From positions 1 to 64,000 of the IMG/VR virus record IMGVR_UViG_3300040801_001530: DNA of 64,000 nucleotides; one strand, given 5' to 3'. Under the pieces are notes generated by a model, which was given only the letters and a program-made list of their open reading frames with translations, did no database searches and was not told the DNA's origin. The DNA comes from a virus. This document shows, piece by piece, positions 1-9,400 of the stretch. Made by a program: the position numbers and the translations under genes. The number at the start of each line of letters is the position of its first letter. The first letter of the stretch is position 1.

Positions 1-815
1 AGCCGTTGGCGGATACTAAAGCCGCGTCAAAAGCGCAAGCACGGGCGGCGCTAGGATTGCCACCGGATGCTTTTATAGTATCGTTTGTGGCGGCTAACCA
101 GCAAACGCACCCCAACTATGCGGTAAGCCGTAAGGGGATAGAGAAGGCGTTAATAGCGTGGCGGCTATTTACAGAACGCCATAAAGAGAAGCTAGGTGAT
201 GCATTACTGTATATGCATACGTATATGCCACCCGATCGCGGCGGCCTTGATATTAGCGCGTTAATCCGCATGTTAGGCTTTAATCCACAACAGGTGCAAT
301 ATACAAGCCCATTCGACTATGAGCGTGGGCTATCGGCTGAATATTTAGCGCTATTATACAATGCTGCCGATGTGCACCTAAACCCCGCTATGGGAGGCGG
401 TTTTGAACTTACGCTAGTAGAGGCGCAAGCGTGCGGGACACCGGTCATTACCACCGACTTTACCGCAATGGCGGAGAATGCGTGGGCGGGGTGGAAGCTA
501 GGCGCTAAAGACCAGCTAGAGTTTTACGACTTAATGTGGTGGCATCCCAATCTGCTATCGTGGCGTATGAACGTCAACCCTAGCAAGATCGTGACTGCAT
601 TAGAGTATGCTGTCAGTAACCGCAATGATAATGCAATATTTGAGCTTGCTATTAATGGCGCTAAGCGATTTGATAAAGATCGCGTTTTAGCGGACTACTG
701 GATGCCGTTACTAAAGCGGATAGAAGATGATATTGCAAAAAGAGCACCAGCGCCAAAAGGCAGCACGGCAACGCCGAAGTTACAACAAGCCAAAGGTGAA
801 GCGCAACAAGCGTAA
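1..815 (+). CDS. Glycosyltransferase, GT4-like, C-terminal part (5' end outside window)
   Basis: The reading frame is open to the left edge, so the gene is cut. A TTG at position 6 is only the first possible start inside the window. The visible 269 residues are the C-terminal Rossmann half of a group 1 (GT-B, GT4) glycosyltransferase. The nucleotide-sugar site appears as GGGFELTLVEAQACGTPVI near residues 130-148, with the usual E-x7-E spacing. The family moves a sugar from a nucleotide donor to an acceptor in the cytoplasm. The acceptor here is unknown; phage DNA, a virion protein or a host glycan are possible. The tail after about residue 245 is Lys/Ala/Gln-rich and low complexity. It lies directly ahead of the head-tail connector gene. 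Two more GT4 genes occur at 50478-53004. Confidence 0.85.
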   Translation, partial: PLADTKAASKAQARAALGLPPDAFIVSFVAANQQTHPNYAVSRKGIEKALIAWRLFTERHKEKLGDALLYMHTYMPPDRGGLDISALIRMLGFNPQQVQYTSPFDYERGLSAEYLALLYNAADVHLNPAMGGGFELTLVEAQACGTPVITTDFTAMAENAWAGWKLGAKDQLEFYDLMWWHPNLLSWRMNVNPSKIVTALEYAVSNRNDNAIFELAINGAKRFDKDRVLADYWMPLLKRIEDDIAKRAPAPKGSTATPKLQQAKGEAQQA

Positions 816-820
816 TATCT

Positions 821-1432
821 ATGACCGATTACTGTACTACCGCCGACGTAAAACTGCAGCTAGGCATACCGCTAGACGACACCACCGACGATGCGCTATT
901 AGCCGGGTATGTAACAAATGCGTCTAGGGATATAGACCATGAATGCGGGCGACAATTCACGGGCGTTTATGATACTCGAACACGCCACGCCATTTACGAT
1001 GTCAAGGGGCAGATTCTGTATCTTGACGAAGACTTAGCGGCTATTGAGGCAGTCATAAATGGTAATGGTGTTACGGTTGCGGGTAGTGATTATGTGACGT
1101 TACCCCCTAACACAGTGCCATTCCATGCCCTAGCCCTAAAGTCTAATAGCAGTATTAGTTGGACGTATAGCGGGGCGGCGGAGGATGCGATCAGTATAAC
1201 GGGGACGTGGGGCTATACGGCGGGGACTACCCCGCCCCACACCATACGTAATGCGGCTATCCATTTGGCGGCATGGTATTACCACAATAAAGATGCCCCC
1301 TTCGCCAATGTTGGCGCGGCAGAGAACGGCCTACAAGGGCCGCCCAATGATATACCCGACCACATAGCACGCAAACTTACGCGGTACAAAAAGATGCGTA
1401 TTACCACCGTAGACAGACGGGCGGGTTACTGA
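821..1432 (+). CDS. Head-tail connector (gp6/gp15-like adaptor)
   Basis: 203 residues. The N-terminal stretch (TTADVKLQLGIPLDDTTDD) followed by helices and a C-terminal helix ending in an Arg/Lys-rich tail is typical of the HK97 gp6 / SPP1 gp15 adaptor family, which forms a ring under the portal. The central part is beta-rich and longer than in the smallest members. The stop overlaps the next start (TGATG at 1430-1434), implying coupled translation. Position just before the tail genes supports the role. The call rests on pattern and order, not on a catalytic motif. Confidence 0.65.
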   Translation: MTDYCTTADVKLQLGIPLDDTTDDALLAGYVTNASRDIDHECGRQFTGVYDTRTRHAIYDVKGQILYLDEDLAAIEAVINGNGVTVAGSDYVTLPPNTVPFHALALKSNSSISWTYSGAAEDAISITGTWGYTAGTTPPHTIRNAAIHLAAWYYHNKDAPFANVGAAENGLQGPPNDIPDHIARKLTRYKKMRITTVDRRAGY

Positions 1433-1905
1433 TGTCTTCAACCATTACCGAGATCAAAGACCGGCTTGGCACAATCCTGGAGAATATTACTAGCACGGAG
1501 TCTGGCTTTGTAGCACCACGTATGGTTAAAACTGGTAGCGCTAGACAGCTAGTTACCCCCGCGCTACTCATTTTTACAGATAGCGCCAACAATGAGCTAG
1601 TGAGCGAAGACGTGATGCAATCCCGGCGTGTTTATCGCGTGCATTTGCTATATAAAAGCATGGCGCAAGGCACCGAGTTACAGATAGAGCGTGCTTGTGA
1701 CCCATATTTTAACGCAGTCTGGCGTGCTATCAGCACAAACCCCACCCTAAGCTATCCCGACAATACTACCCCTCTGCCGGGCGTTTTTGACGCATTTGTG
1801 CGCAGTGACTCAGGGTTTGCCGAGATTATATTCGATGATAAGCCATTTGGCGGCATCACCTTTAATATCGAAGTTGCCACGTTGTACGAATTGGAGCGCA
1901 CGTAA
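1432..1905 (+). CDS. Putative tail terminator / neck protein
   Basis: 157 residues, soluble, no membrane segment. It begins with a helix (ITEIKDRLGTILENI) followed by alternating strands (YRVHLLYKS, GFAEIIFDDK, ITFNIEVATLYE), the pattern of small tail-terminator or neck proteins that cap the tail tube. It sits between the connector and the major tail protein, the usual place for this function. The stop overlaps the next start (TAATG). Family membership is inferred from order and predicted fold only. Confidence 0.45.
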   Translation: MSSTITEIKDRLGTILENITSTESGFVAPRMVKTGSARQLVTPALLIFTDSANNELVSEDVMQSRRVYRVHLLYKSMAQGTELQIERACDPYFNAVWRAISTNPTLSYPDNTTPLPGVFDAFVRSDSGFAEIIFDDKPFGGITFNIEVATLYELERT

Positions 1906-2099
1906 TGCGTTTATATATTGTGAAGATTGAATCTTTAGAGTATCCAACATGGGCTATAGAGTTATCCGGCGCGGGATACGAGGCCACACTAGGCAACGCA
2001 GAGACATACGACGCACCCGCACACATAGAGGCGAAGGCTTTAGAATTAGTAAATCTGATTAAGGAGTGGAGTAATGGCAACAGCACAGAAGATTGCTAG
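1905..2099 (+). CDS. Small hypothetical protein in tail operon
   Basis: 64 residues, acidic, starting at an ATG that overlaps the previous stop, with GGAG upstream. Its 3' end overlaps the start of the major tail gene by 26 bp. No domain is recognised. The tight coupling on both sides is the main reason to call it real; it might be a small tail assembly factor. Confidence 0.55.
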   Translation: MRLYIVKIESLEYPTWAIELSGAGYEATLGNAETYDAPAHIEAKALELVNLIKEWSNGNSTEDC

Positions 2100-2913
2100 T
2101 GCTAGCGGTTTACGCCGCGTTCAAGCGTACCGTCTAGACACTAATAACTTGCCGATAGATGACACAACCGGTACCACGGGCTATAGCGGCAACCGTATTA
2201 CAGGTGTAAACAGCTACACGCCTACCATACCAGACCCACAGCCTATTGTACACGTTGGCGATGATAGACCCTATGCGCAAGACCATTTGCCAGCTACAGG
2301 TATGCCCACCGCTACTATTACAAGTAGTAAGACAAACTTAGAGCTTGATGCCGAATTTAGTAATACAAAAGTGCGGACATTGGGCGAGGCACAAATATTA
2401 AGCGAATTTACCAACAAACTAGGCAATGAACGCGATCAGGGTCTTATTGTTTATCGTCAAGCCCTTAACACCGATCCCTCTAGCAGTACATTTGGAGCGC
2501 GCCATTGGGTACACTATATCTATACAAAAACCCGTGTGGTGCCTAAAGGCGGTAGCGCAGACCAGGGGGCCGCTGATCCCAACGAGTATAATGTTATTCC
2601 TACAAAAACCACAAAAGCGTTATGGGGCCAGGCGCTTACTGAGACTGATGATGGGGCAACGGAACATGTATTCCAACGCCTTATTAGTGAATATCCAACC
2701 ATGTTAGAGGGGTACCAATTTACCGCCACAGGTAGCGTATTGGCCACAAACTGGACACCAGTTAGTACCGCCAAAACAGTTGTATTCCAGGATGGCACTG
2801 CATTAACTGTTAGCGCGGTGGATACAAGCGGCAAAACGATAACGCTCGATAGCAACGCTGGTACTAGTACGCCAGTAATCGCGCTATATGAGACTAGTGA
2901 TAGCATAGGCTAA
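2074..2913 (+). CDS. Major tail (tube) protein
   Basis: 279 residues preceded by a strong AAGGAG site. Rich in Thr, Ser and Gly with many short strands, as expected for a siphovirus tube subunit. The N-terminal part contains a long loop, followed by a strand-rich core. The C-terminal 75 residues (from about GSVLATNWTPVSTAKTVVF) look like a separate small beta domain, as is common on tail tubes for surface decoration. It lies between the neck gene and the frameshifted chaperone pair, exactly where the tube gene sits in HK97- and lambda-like phages. Function is inferred from order and composition. Confidence 0.7.
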   Translation: MATAQKIASASGLRRVQAYRLDTNNLPIDDTTGTTGYSGNRITGVNSYTPTIPDPQPIVHVGDDRPYAQDHLPATGMPTATITSSKTNLELDAEFSNTKVRTLGEAQILSEFTNKLGNERDQGLIVYRQALNTDPSSSTFGARHWVHYIYTKTRVVPKGGSADQGAADPNEYNVIPTKTTKALWGQALTETDDGATEHVFQRLISEYPTMLEGYQFTATGSVLATNWTPVSTAKTVVFQDGTALTVSAVDTSGKTITLDSNAGTSTPVIALYETSDSIG

Positions 2914-2917
2914 TTAT

Positions 2918-3376
2918 ATGACGTGGCATCTAGAGTACCGTAGCGCTACCCATGCATATCGGATTCGTGTGGGTAGCTTGACCAATGCGCAGGGCATAGC
3001 GCTAGATGCGCTTAGCACCGAGATTAGCAACCGTGCCGAGTTCGCAAACATAAAAGGCAATTTAGCGCTAGCGCTTAAACTCAACAACGTCGGGCGTTAT
3101 CCTGCTATCAAATATGGCACGCAGATGCTTGAGATTGCACCCATACAGCCTAGCCCCGACGGTGACGACACAACACTAGGGGCCTGGCGCACGGTAGAAG
3201 TTAGCAAGGCCGATGGGCTAGCGCTTACTGAACAAGAGTTCTGGGATTTAGACGAAGCGTTAACTATGACATGGTATCGGGCGATTATGGAGGCTAACCC
3301 CCACCGTAACTTAGCACCGGATGCTATAAAAAAATTCCTGCGGCAAGTCGCAATGCCTACCAGCAACAATACATAG
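2918..3376 (+). CDS. Tail assembly chaperone, short form (gpG-like)
   Basis: 152 residues, alpha-rich, acidic. It lies between the tail tube and tape measure genes, where lambda G/T-type chaperones sit. These bind the tape measure protein and recruit tube subunits and are absent from mature tails. The zero-frame product ends at TAG 3374-3376. Near its end the codons ATA AAA AAA TTC contain the slippery heptamer A-AAA-AAA at 3328-3334. A -1 slip there leads into the next reading frame without a stop. Confidence 0.7.
   Translation: MTWHLEYRSATHAYRIRVGSLTNAQGIALDALSTEISNRAEFANIKGNLALALKLNNVGRYPAIKYGTQMLEIAPIQPSPDGDDTTLGAWRTVEVSKADGLALTEQEFWDLDEALTMTWYRAIMEANPHRNLAPDAIKKFLRQVAMPTSNNT
3328..3334 (+). 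promoter_or_regulatory. Programmed -1 ribosomal frameshift site (A AAA AAA)
   Basis: Seven consecutive A residues in phase as A-AAA-AAA, 40 bp before the zero-frame stop, between the two tail chaperone frames. No in-frame stop occurs in the -1 frame from here to 3721. Confidence 0.75.
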
Positions 3377-3723
3377 ACGCCTATGAGGTGCGCCAACAAT
3401 CTCGGTATATGGCGCTCTTACGCTGGCTTGCCAACCGCGCACAAAGAGACAGCGCCGAGGATGCAAAATACGACTTAGACCAAATGCCCTTACCGCACGG
3501 CACCGAGGCGGATTTTTTACGCGCCAAGTCTATGTATGCGCTAATGAAGTCGTTAGATTGGCAGTATCTACCTAATAGTGGCGGCCTATTAGAGCAAGAC
3601 GAATTATTAATGCATAATATACTACTAATAAATGATTGGGAGCATACATTTAGGGCACAAGACGAAGCCAATAAAGCGCTCGGCGAGAGCGGATTAATAG
3701 AGAGTATGAGCGATGGCAACTAA
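3335..3723 (+). CDS. Tail assembly chaperone, frameshift extension (gpT-like)
   Basis: The -1 frame relative to the gene starting at 2918 is open from the slippery site through to 3723. A free-standing start would have to be the GTG at 3388, which has no good ribosome site. The more likely product is therefore a G-T fusion made by a -1 shift on the seven A residues at 3328-3334. The extension is helical and acidic (LLEQDELLMHNILLINDWEH). Its last codons overlap the tape measure start at 3713. The order G, frameshifted T, tape measure is conserved across long-tailed phages. Confidence 0.72.
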
Positions 3724-6109
3724 TATAGAGACACGGGCCGTGCTCAAATTTGCCGTTGACCGTGCGATGCTAAATAAGGCCATCCGGGCAAATAGCGACT
3801 TAGAGCAGTCTATTGTTGATATTCGTGAAGCAGCGGATCGCCAAGCACAGGCCGCACAAGCTACGCTAGATGTTATGGAGAAGGTAGCGACTATTGGCAC
3901 TAGTATTTTTAATGCTAGCGCCCAAGCGGCTGAGCAGTATGCACAAAGTGCCGAGGCCGCTACAGCTACTAGCGAGCGCTGGCTATCAACCAACCAACGC
4001 ATAGCAGATGCGCAAACGGTATTAGCCGAGAAGCAGGCAAATGCCCTATTACCTTATCGTGATGCATTAGCCTCTGTGCTAGAACTTACCTCCGAATTAC
4101 CAGACGAGGTAATTACCTTTGGTGTTAATGCCGGGGCTGTATTATCCGCTATTGGGACGGTTGGTACTATCGGTGCACAAATTACGCGCTTTGCATCTGA
4201 GGTTCGCATACTGGGCACCTATGTGCAGACATTAGGTCTACAGCAAGGTGCTACACGTGCTGCTGTTGGCGTGGGCGCTATAGGTGTTGGCACTGTGGCG
4301 GGTATCGGGGCCGTGCAGGCAATTGGGCGTGCTACGGGGGATGAGCGATTAGCACAATACGGGTTTGATGATTTATTTGAGACGTTACGCGATAGCCTCG
4401 GCGCTATTGGGGCGCTATTTATTAGAGCCGCACGCGACTGGGCTAAGATACTAGTAGATACAAATAGCATTATGGCACTACTAGCTATCAAAGTTGAGGA
4501 GGCAGGCGACTCGTTTGTGCGTGCTATCATGCGTGCATATTATAGCATTCTAGAGGGTATAGGCAGCCTTAGTGCCGACACCGGCCTAGGCGTAAAGATT
4601 GATCTAGGTGACATACTAGGTATTGATGTTGAAGAAGCACGGCAGCGTATTGATGAATTAACTGAGAGCACTAAGGATTACGGCGCGGCGGCTGAAGAAG
4701 TTGGTAAGCGCAATGAAGAATTAAAGGCCCGGATTGATGCTAATACTATGGGTCTGACCGAAGGGCTTTTAGACCTACTTGGCATCACAGAACGTGAGGC
4801 CAGGCGCATTGCGGCGGATTTAGAAGCCGACTTTGAACAAAAATATGATGTTGCGCGGGCGGTCTACAATTATCTAGAGGCGTCCGATAAGGCTATTATG
4901 GCTTTTAATGATAGCCAACTAGAGGCTACCAAAGAACACCACAGCGAACTAGAGAACCTAGCCGAAGAATACCATACTAGCCAAGAAGAAGCCTTAGCGG
5001 AGCATAATACTAGCCTGCAAGAACTAGCAGCGGAGTACCAACAGGCGCGGCAAGATAATGAGGCAGCACATAATAAAAAACTAGCGGGCTTGCGTGATAA
5101 CTATGAAGATGCTACCACTAAAGCCGCAGCCGAGTTTAATAAGAGCCGCCAAAAGGTTATAGATGACTATAACGCTGCGGAACTAAAGCGCATAGAGGAG
5201 TTTAATCGCGCTAGAGAACGTGCCGACGCAGACCACCGTGATCGCTTACGTGACGCGGCTGGTCGCCTAGACGCTATAGCCGTGCTCAATGAGCTACGCT
5301 CATACAAAAAAGACCAGTCTCGCGCTAAAGAAGACTTTGACAACACTACCAAAGAGCGGCGCAACGCGCGACAAGAACAGTTAAAAGACTTACAGGCCAG
5401 CTACGTAGAGCAAAAACAAGCGCGTGATAATCAATACAAAGAGGCACTGGCAGACCAGCGGCAAGCCTACAGTGAGCAACAAGCGGCTACTACACAGGCA
5501 TATAATGCGCAAGTCGCCACGCAAAAACAAGCATATAATGAGATGAGAACAGCACAAGACATCGCCTATCACGAGGAGTTAAATAGCCTCAAAACGCAAT
5601 TTAACGAACGTCAACAGGCGCAAGAACGCCAATTCAGGCAGGAGCTTGAACTACAAGATCAGGCGTTCCAAGAACGTCTAAAAGCTATGATGGGCTTTGA
5701 GGATGAGACAACCGCATTTTTAAGGCGCAACCTAGATGGGTATAACGATTTTGCACAAGCCATTATCGATAATATCATGTTAATAGAGGCAGAACGCTCT
5801 AAGCTCGCGCCTGAGATTGTGTACACGCCTAGCACTACACCAAGCCGCGCTAGCGGCGGTTATTTAAATGCGGGGATGTTTAAGGGGCACCCTAATGAGT
5901 ATGTGCTTAACCGGCAAACCACAGGCGTTTTAGAGCGCCTAACCGGCGGGATCCTCACACAACAAAGCGTGCAAAACATCGCTAATAATAGCCGCAGCGT
6001 TACGGTGGGCGCATTAAATATTAATGGTGACATCGGCGGCTATACACCGCAACAAATCAAGGTGCTAGCGCAACAGGGGCTAGTAGAGTTGTTGGGGGAG
6101 ATGGGATAA
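3713..6109 (+). CDS. Tail tape measure protein
   Basis: 798 residues. Residues 1-330 hold helices and hydrophobic Gly/Ala/Val stretches (about 135-205) typical of tape measure proteins. Residues about 400-660 are a continuous charged coiled coil with recurrent Q-A-Y-N/Q-E-x motifs. The C-terminus is a small Gly-rich domain. The family sets tail length, is packed inside the tube and helps DNA entry. By the usual rule of about 0.15 nm per residue, the tail would be near 120 nm. The start overlaps the chaperone frame and the stop overlaps the next gene (TAATG). No peptidoglycan hydrolase motif was noticed. Confidence 0.88.
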   Translation: MATNIETRAVLKFAVDRAMLNKAIRANSDLEQSIVDIREAADRQAQAAQATLDVMEKVATIGTSIFNASAQAAEQYAQSAEAATATSERWLSTNQRIADAQTVLAEKQANALLPYRDALASVLELTSELPDEVITFGVNAGAVLSAIGTVGTIGAQITRFASEVRILGTYVQTLGLQQGATRAAVGVGAIGVGTVAGIGAVQAIGRATGDERLAQYGFDDLFETLRDSLGAIGALFIRAARDWAKILVDTNSIMALLAIKVEEAGDSFVRAIMRAYYSILEGIGSLSADTGLGVKIDLGDILGIDVEEARQRIDELTESTKDYGAAAEEVGKRNEELKARIDANTMGLTEGLLDLLGITEREARRIAADLEADFEQKYDVARAVYNYLEASDKAIMAFNDSQLEATKEHHSELENLAEEYHTSQEEALAEHNTSLQELAAEYQQARQDNEAAHNKKLAGLRDNYEDATTKAAAEFNKSRQKVIDDYNAAELKRIEEFNRARERADADHRDRLRDAAGRLDAIAVLNELRSYKKDQSRAKEDFDNTTKERRNARQEQLKDLQASYVEQKQARDNQYKEALADQRQAYSEQQAATTQAYNAQVATQKQAYNEMRTAQDIAYHEELNSLKTQFNERQQAQERQFRQELELQDQAFQERLKAMMGFEDETTAFLRRNLDGYNDFAQAIIDNIMLIEAERSKLAPEIVYTPSTTPSRASGGYLNAGMFKGHPNEYVLNRQTTGVLERLTGGILTQQSVQNIANNSRSVTVGALNINGDIGGYTPQQIKVLAQQGLVELLGEMG

Positions 6110-6495
6110 TGAGCACCTATCAATTTGCGGCGGGCTATGATAATGCTGGTAGCCTGGTTAAAGTATCGATACAACCCAACAGCCCCGGCGTTTTTGCTGG
6201 TATCCGACGCACAGCCGGTAACGGTCTAGTATATGAAGATGGTTTTTTAAATAGTGTTTGGAATTTTGGCTTTTTGCGTGCAAGCGGCAGACAGGTTTAT
6301 AGCGATTTACTGACGGAGCTAGGGTTGGATAGCGCGGTATCGGTTGAGTGTACTATTAAGATGCCAAACAACGTGCGCGTATTTACAAATTATAATGCGG
6401 TACTAATAAGGCCGGATGTCGGGCGTGCTATTGATTGGACATTAGGCGCACTTATTAATGTGCAATTTGAGCTTATCCGTATGAGTGCATTATGA
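6109..6495 (+). CDS. Distal tail-like protein
   Basis: 128 residues, beta-rich, directly after the tape measure and overlapping the following tail protein by 4 bp (ATGA). Position and size match small distal tail or tail-tip hub proteins. No motif is diagnostic, so the role rests on order alone. Confidence 0.5.
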   Translation: MSTYQFAAGYDNAGSLVKVSIQPNSPGVFAGIRRTAGNGLVYEDGFLNSVWNFGFLRASGRQVYSDLLTELGLDSAVSVECTIKMPNNVRVFTNYNAVLIRPDVGRAIDWTLGALINVQFELIRMSAL

Positions 6496-9400
6496 GCCTT
6501 GATACTACCAAATGGCGTACCCATCCCCAACGTGCAAACGGCTACCTATATATCCATAAGCCCGATGTTGTTTGGGAGACTACGATAGACCAAACAACAT
6601 TTAGTTATCCGATTGTATCTATAGCACATAGTGGCACTATATCCGGCGACCGTTCTAACGCCGGTGCCGATCAGACTATCAAGGTATCTTCTAGTGGTGG
6701 AATATTTAAGGGCTATATTAGGGCACGTTTTGCGCCTAATGCTAGTACGGTCTCAATTAATGCCACAAGTCAAGCGGATATAGACTTTGCTAACGGTGAT
6801 GTGTTAGAGTTTTTAAGCGAGTATCGCTTGTGGACGCGGATCCCACGTATTGAAGACGACGGGACTATTAAAAAAGACTACACTATTACTTATCCCGGTT
6901 ATACTAGCGAACCGCCACCGGTGCCAAATGCGGGCGGCTACTATGCACAATTCGTGGATGGTAGCGGTAAAATTACAGTAGACTTTGACGCTTCTAGCTC
7001 ATTCACCATGACTGGTAACAGTATTAGCTATTTTTGGGATTTTGAGGATGGGACGCCCGGCACATCGAATAGCGCAACGGTTAATGGGGTATCATTCCCT
7101 GCGGGGGCGCGGTGGGTACGGTTACAGGTTGAAGATCTAGGTAGTGGGCGGTCTATTAATGCACGTACGCTAGTTGTGGGCATAGACAACAGCACAGTTA
7201 GCGCGATACCCGCGCAATTATTGAGCCACACACAAACAGTAGCCGATGGCAATAATGTGCAGTTTGGCGTTGCCAGCGGGGACATAGGGCGTATCACAGA
7301 CATACCCGACGGTGCCATCGTAATCTATTTTGAGGATGAGCATTACGGGGAGAATAATGAGAGTTTGACGGGTGAGTCTGGCCGAGAACATGTAAAATTT
7401 ATCGGCTACATAGACGCTGTTAAAACGGGTATACAGGCTAATCAGGCTGAAGATGTGATATTGGAGTGCATCGGGCCGTTAGGCGCTTTAAAACGTCTGC
7501 CAGCGTACCCACAGGTGTTAGAGTATGTAGATACCTCCACTAGCTGGCTAGAGTATGATATAGCGCTAAATTGGTGGTTATTCACACATTACCTACTGTA
7601 TTGGCATAGCACATTTATTAATATATTTGACATAGAGCGTCCTAGCCATTATAACCAATACCCTGTCGTGCGCCTTGAGAGTGTTGGTGGCACGCTCTAT
7701 GACCAGATGCAAGACATAGCTAAGGCGGTTGGTGGCAATGTTACGGCAAACCGCAATGGGCGCTTATTGTTCCGCAAGTGGCCTGTTATGCTATCTAGTG
7801 CAGACCGTGCTGCTTTAACACCATCTGTACAGCTAACAACTGATGATTGGTTTGGGCAAATCGCTATTAATGAGCGACATAGTAATAAGACAGGTTGGCT
7901 GCGCTCTAGTGCTATTGTGGCAAGCAATACCGCTATAGTACCGGTTCTAGCTATCGCGCCGGGTGCTGCGCCGGGACAAGGCCGAGATCAACAGACTTTG
8001 ACACGTCAATTGGTAGCAAGTCAGGCGGAGCTTAACCAGCGTACAGGCGCTTATTACGCTTATCTAAACCGCAACATACAAAACCTGCGCGTTAATGTAC
8101 TGAACAGGGGCAACGTAGCCGATGCGGCAAATCAAGACTTTATACAACTATTTGCTGACAGTGCAAGCAATCGGCGCGGCTTGCAGTTTGGCTCATCTGA
8201 TTACTTTGTGGTTACGCAAGTCGATATTAGCCAAGACCCGCTAACGGGTGTTGGTGCCGAGGTTTGGACATTAGAGCCGATACCCGCTTATGTGGATGGG
8301 GTGACCATTGACATACCCAGCGACGGTACAGACTATAATAGCCAACCCCCCCCATCATGGGTTCCTATCCCGTTTGAGGATGTCGCAGAACCAGATTTTG
8401 TAGACGACGATATACCTACTGGTACCACAGGCATAGCATTAGCCTGGAACAATCCGCTAGCCTACACGGCAACGCGGGAGGCACCGGGGTGGTCAAGCAT
8501 TTGGGCACCGGGCACAGGATTCGATGCCGTACGGTCTGTAGTAGGGGATGAATATACTAGTTTTTATCAGACAGGCGCGGGTGCAGCAGGTGCCTATGGC
8601 CTAACAGGAACAAATTTATACTATTGCCCAGATGTTACCGCAGGAAGCCCCGCATTTACAAATAAACAAGCATTACTGAGTTACAATCTGCTACGCTTAC
8701 CACGCGGGGTAAACGGTGGCATCATGGCATATGGTGGTGGCACCTCGTTTATTATTAGTAATACATTCGATTTAGTGGACGAGTGGTCTTTTAACAGCAC
8801 GACGGCGGCGGAGACTGATGGTAGTTTTGCCACAGACGCTAATAAGTCGTATCGTGTAAAGGTGCGAGGTGACTGGCTATATGATAGCCCTAGCCGTGCA
8901 GATGGTCAATATAACAGCCTATTAGGCGATTTTACAGACGCATCACGCAGTAATAACATTAGCATTAATTCAACAGCCAATGCGGCTGATAACACAACCT
9001 ATAATGCAGCCGAGGAAGAATTTATATACTACATTAAAAATTCTGCGGGCAACTGGACAGAAGTTAATATACTGCAAGGCGTAGACAGTGGTGATTATTA
9101 CGTAAAGAGTGACAAAACACAAGCCACTATTGAGATTATCATTTTTTTAATGAAGGAGAGCACGGTCAGGGAAGTTGCGTTTGATTATTGGTTTGATAAC
9201 CCGGCGAGCCTACTATGTGCCACTGGTATTAACTACCAAATCAATAACCAGACCGTAGCTGGAGCCAATATATCACGATGGGCGAACGAGGATATTAATA
9301 TATGCTCCCTCGATGAGAATGAGTGGTATAGTGTTACAGAAGCAGACACAGGGCCTGATACTAATGTTGGCCGTGTGCGCTTATATATTGCTCTTAAAGC

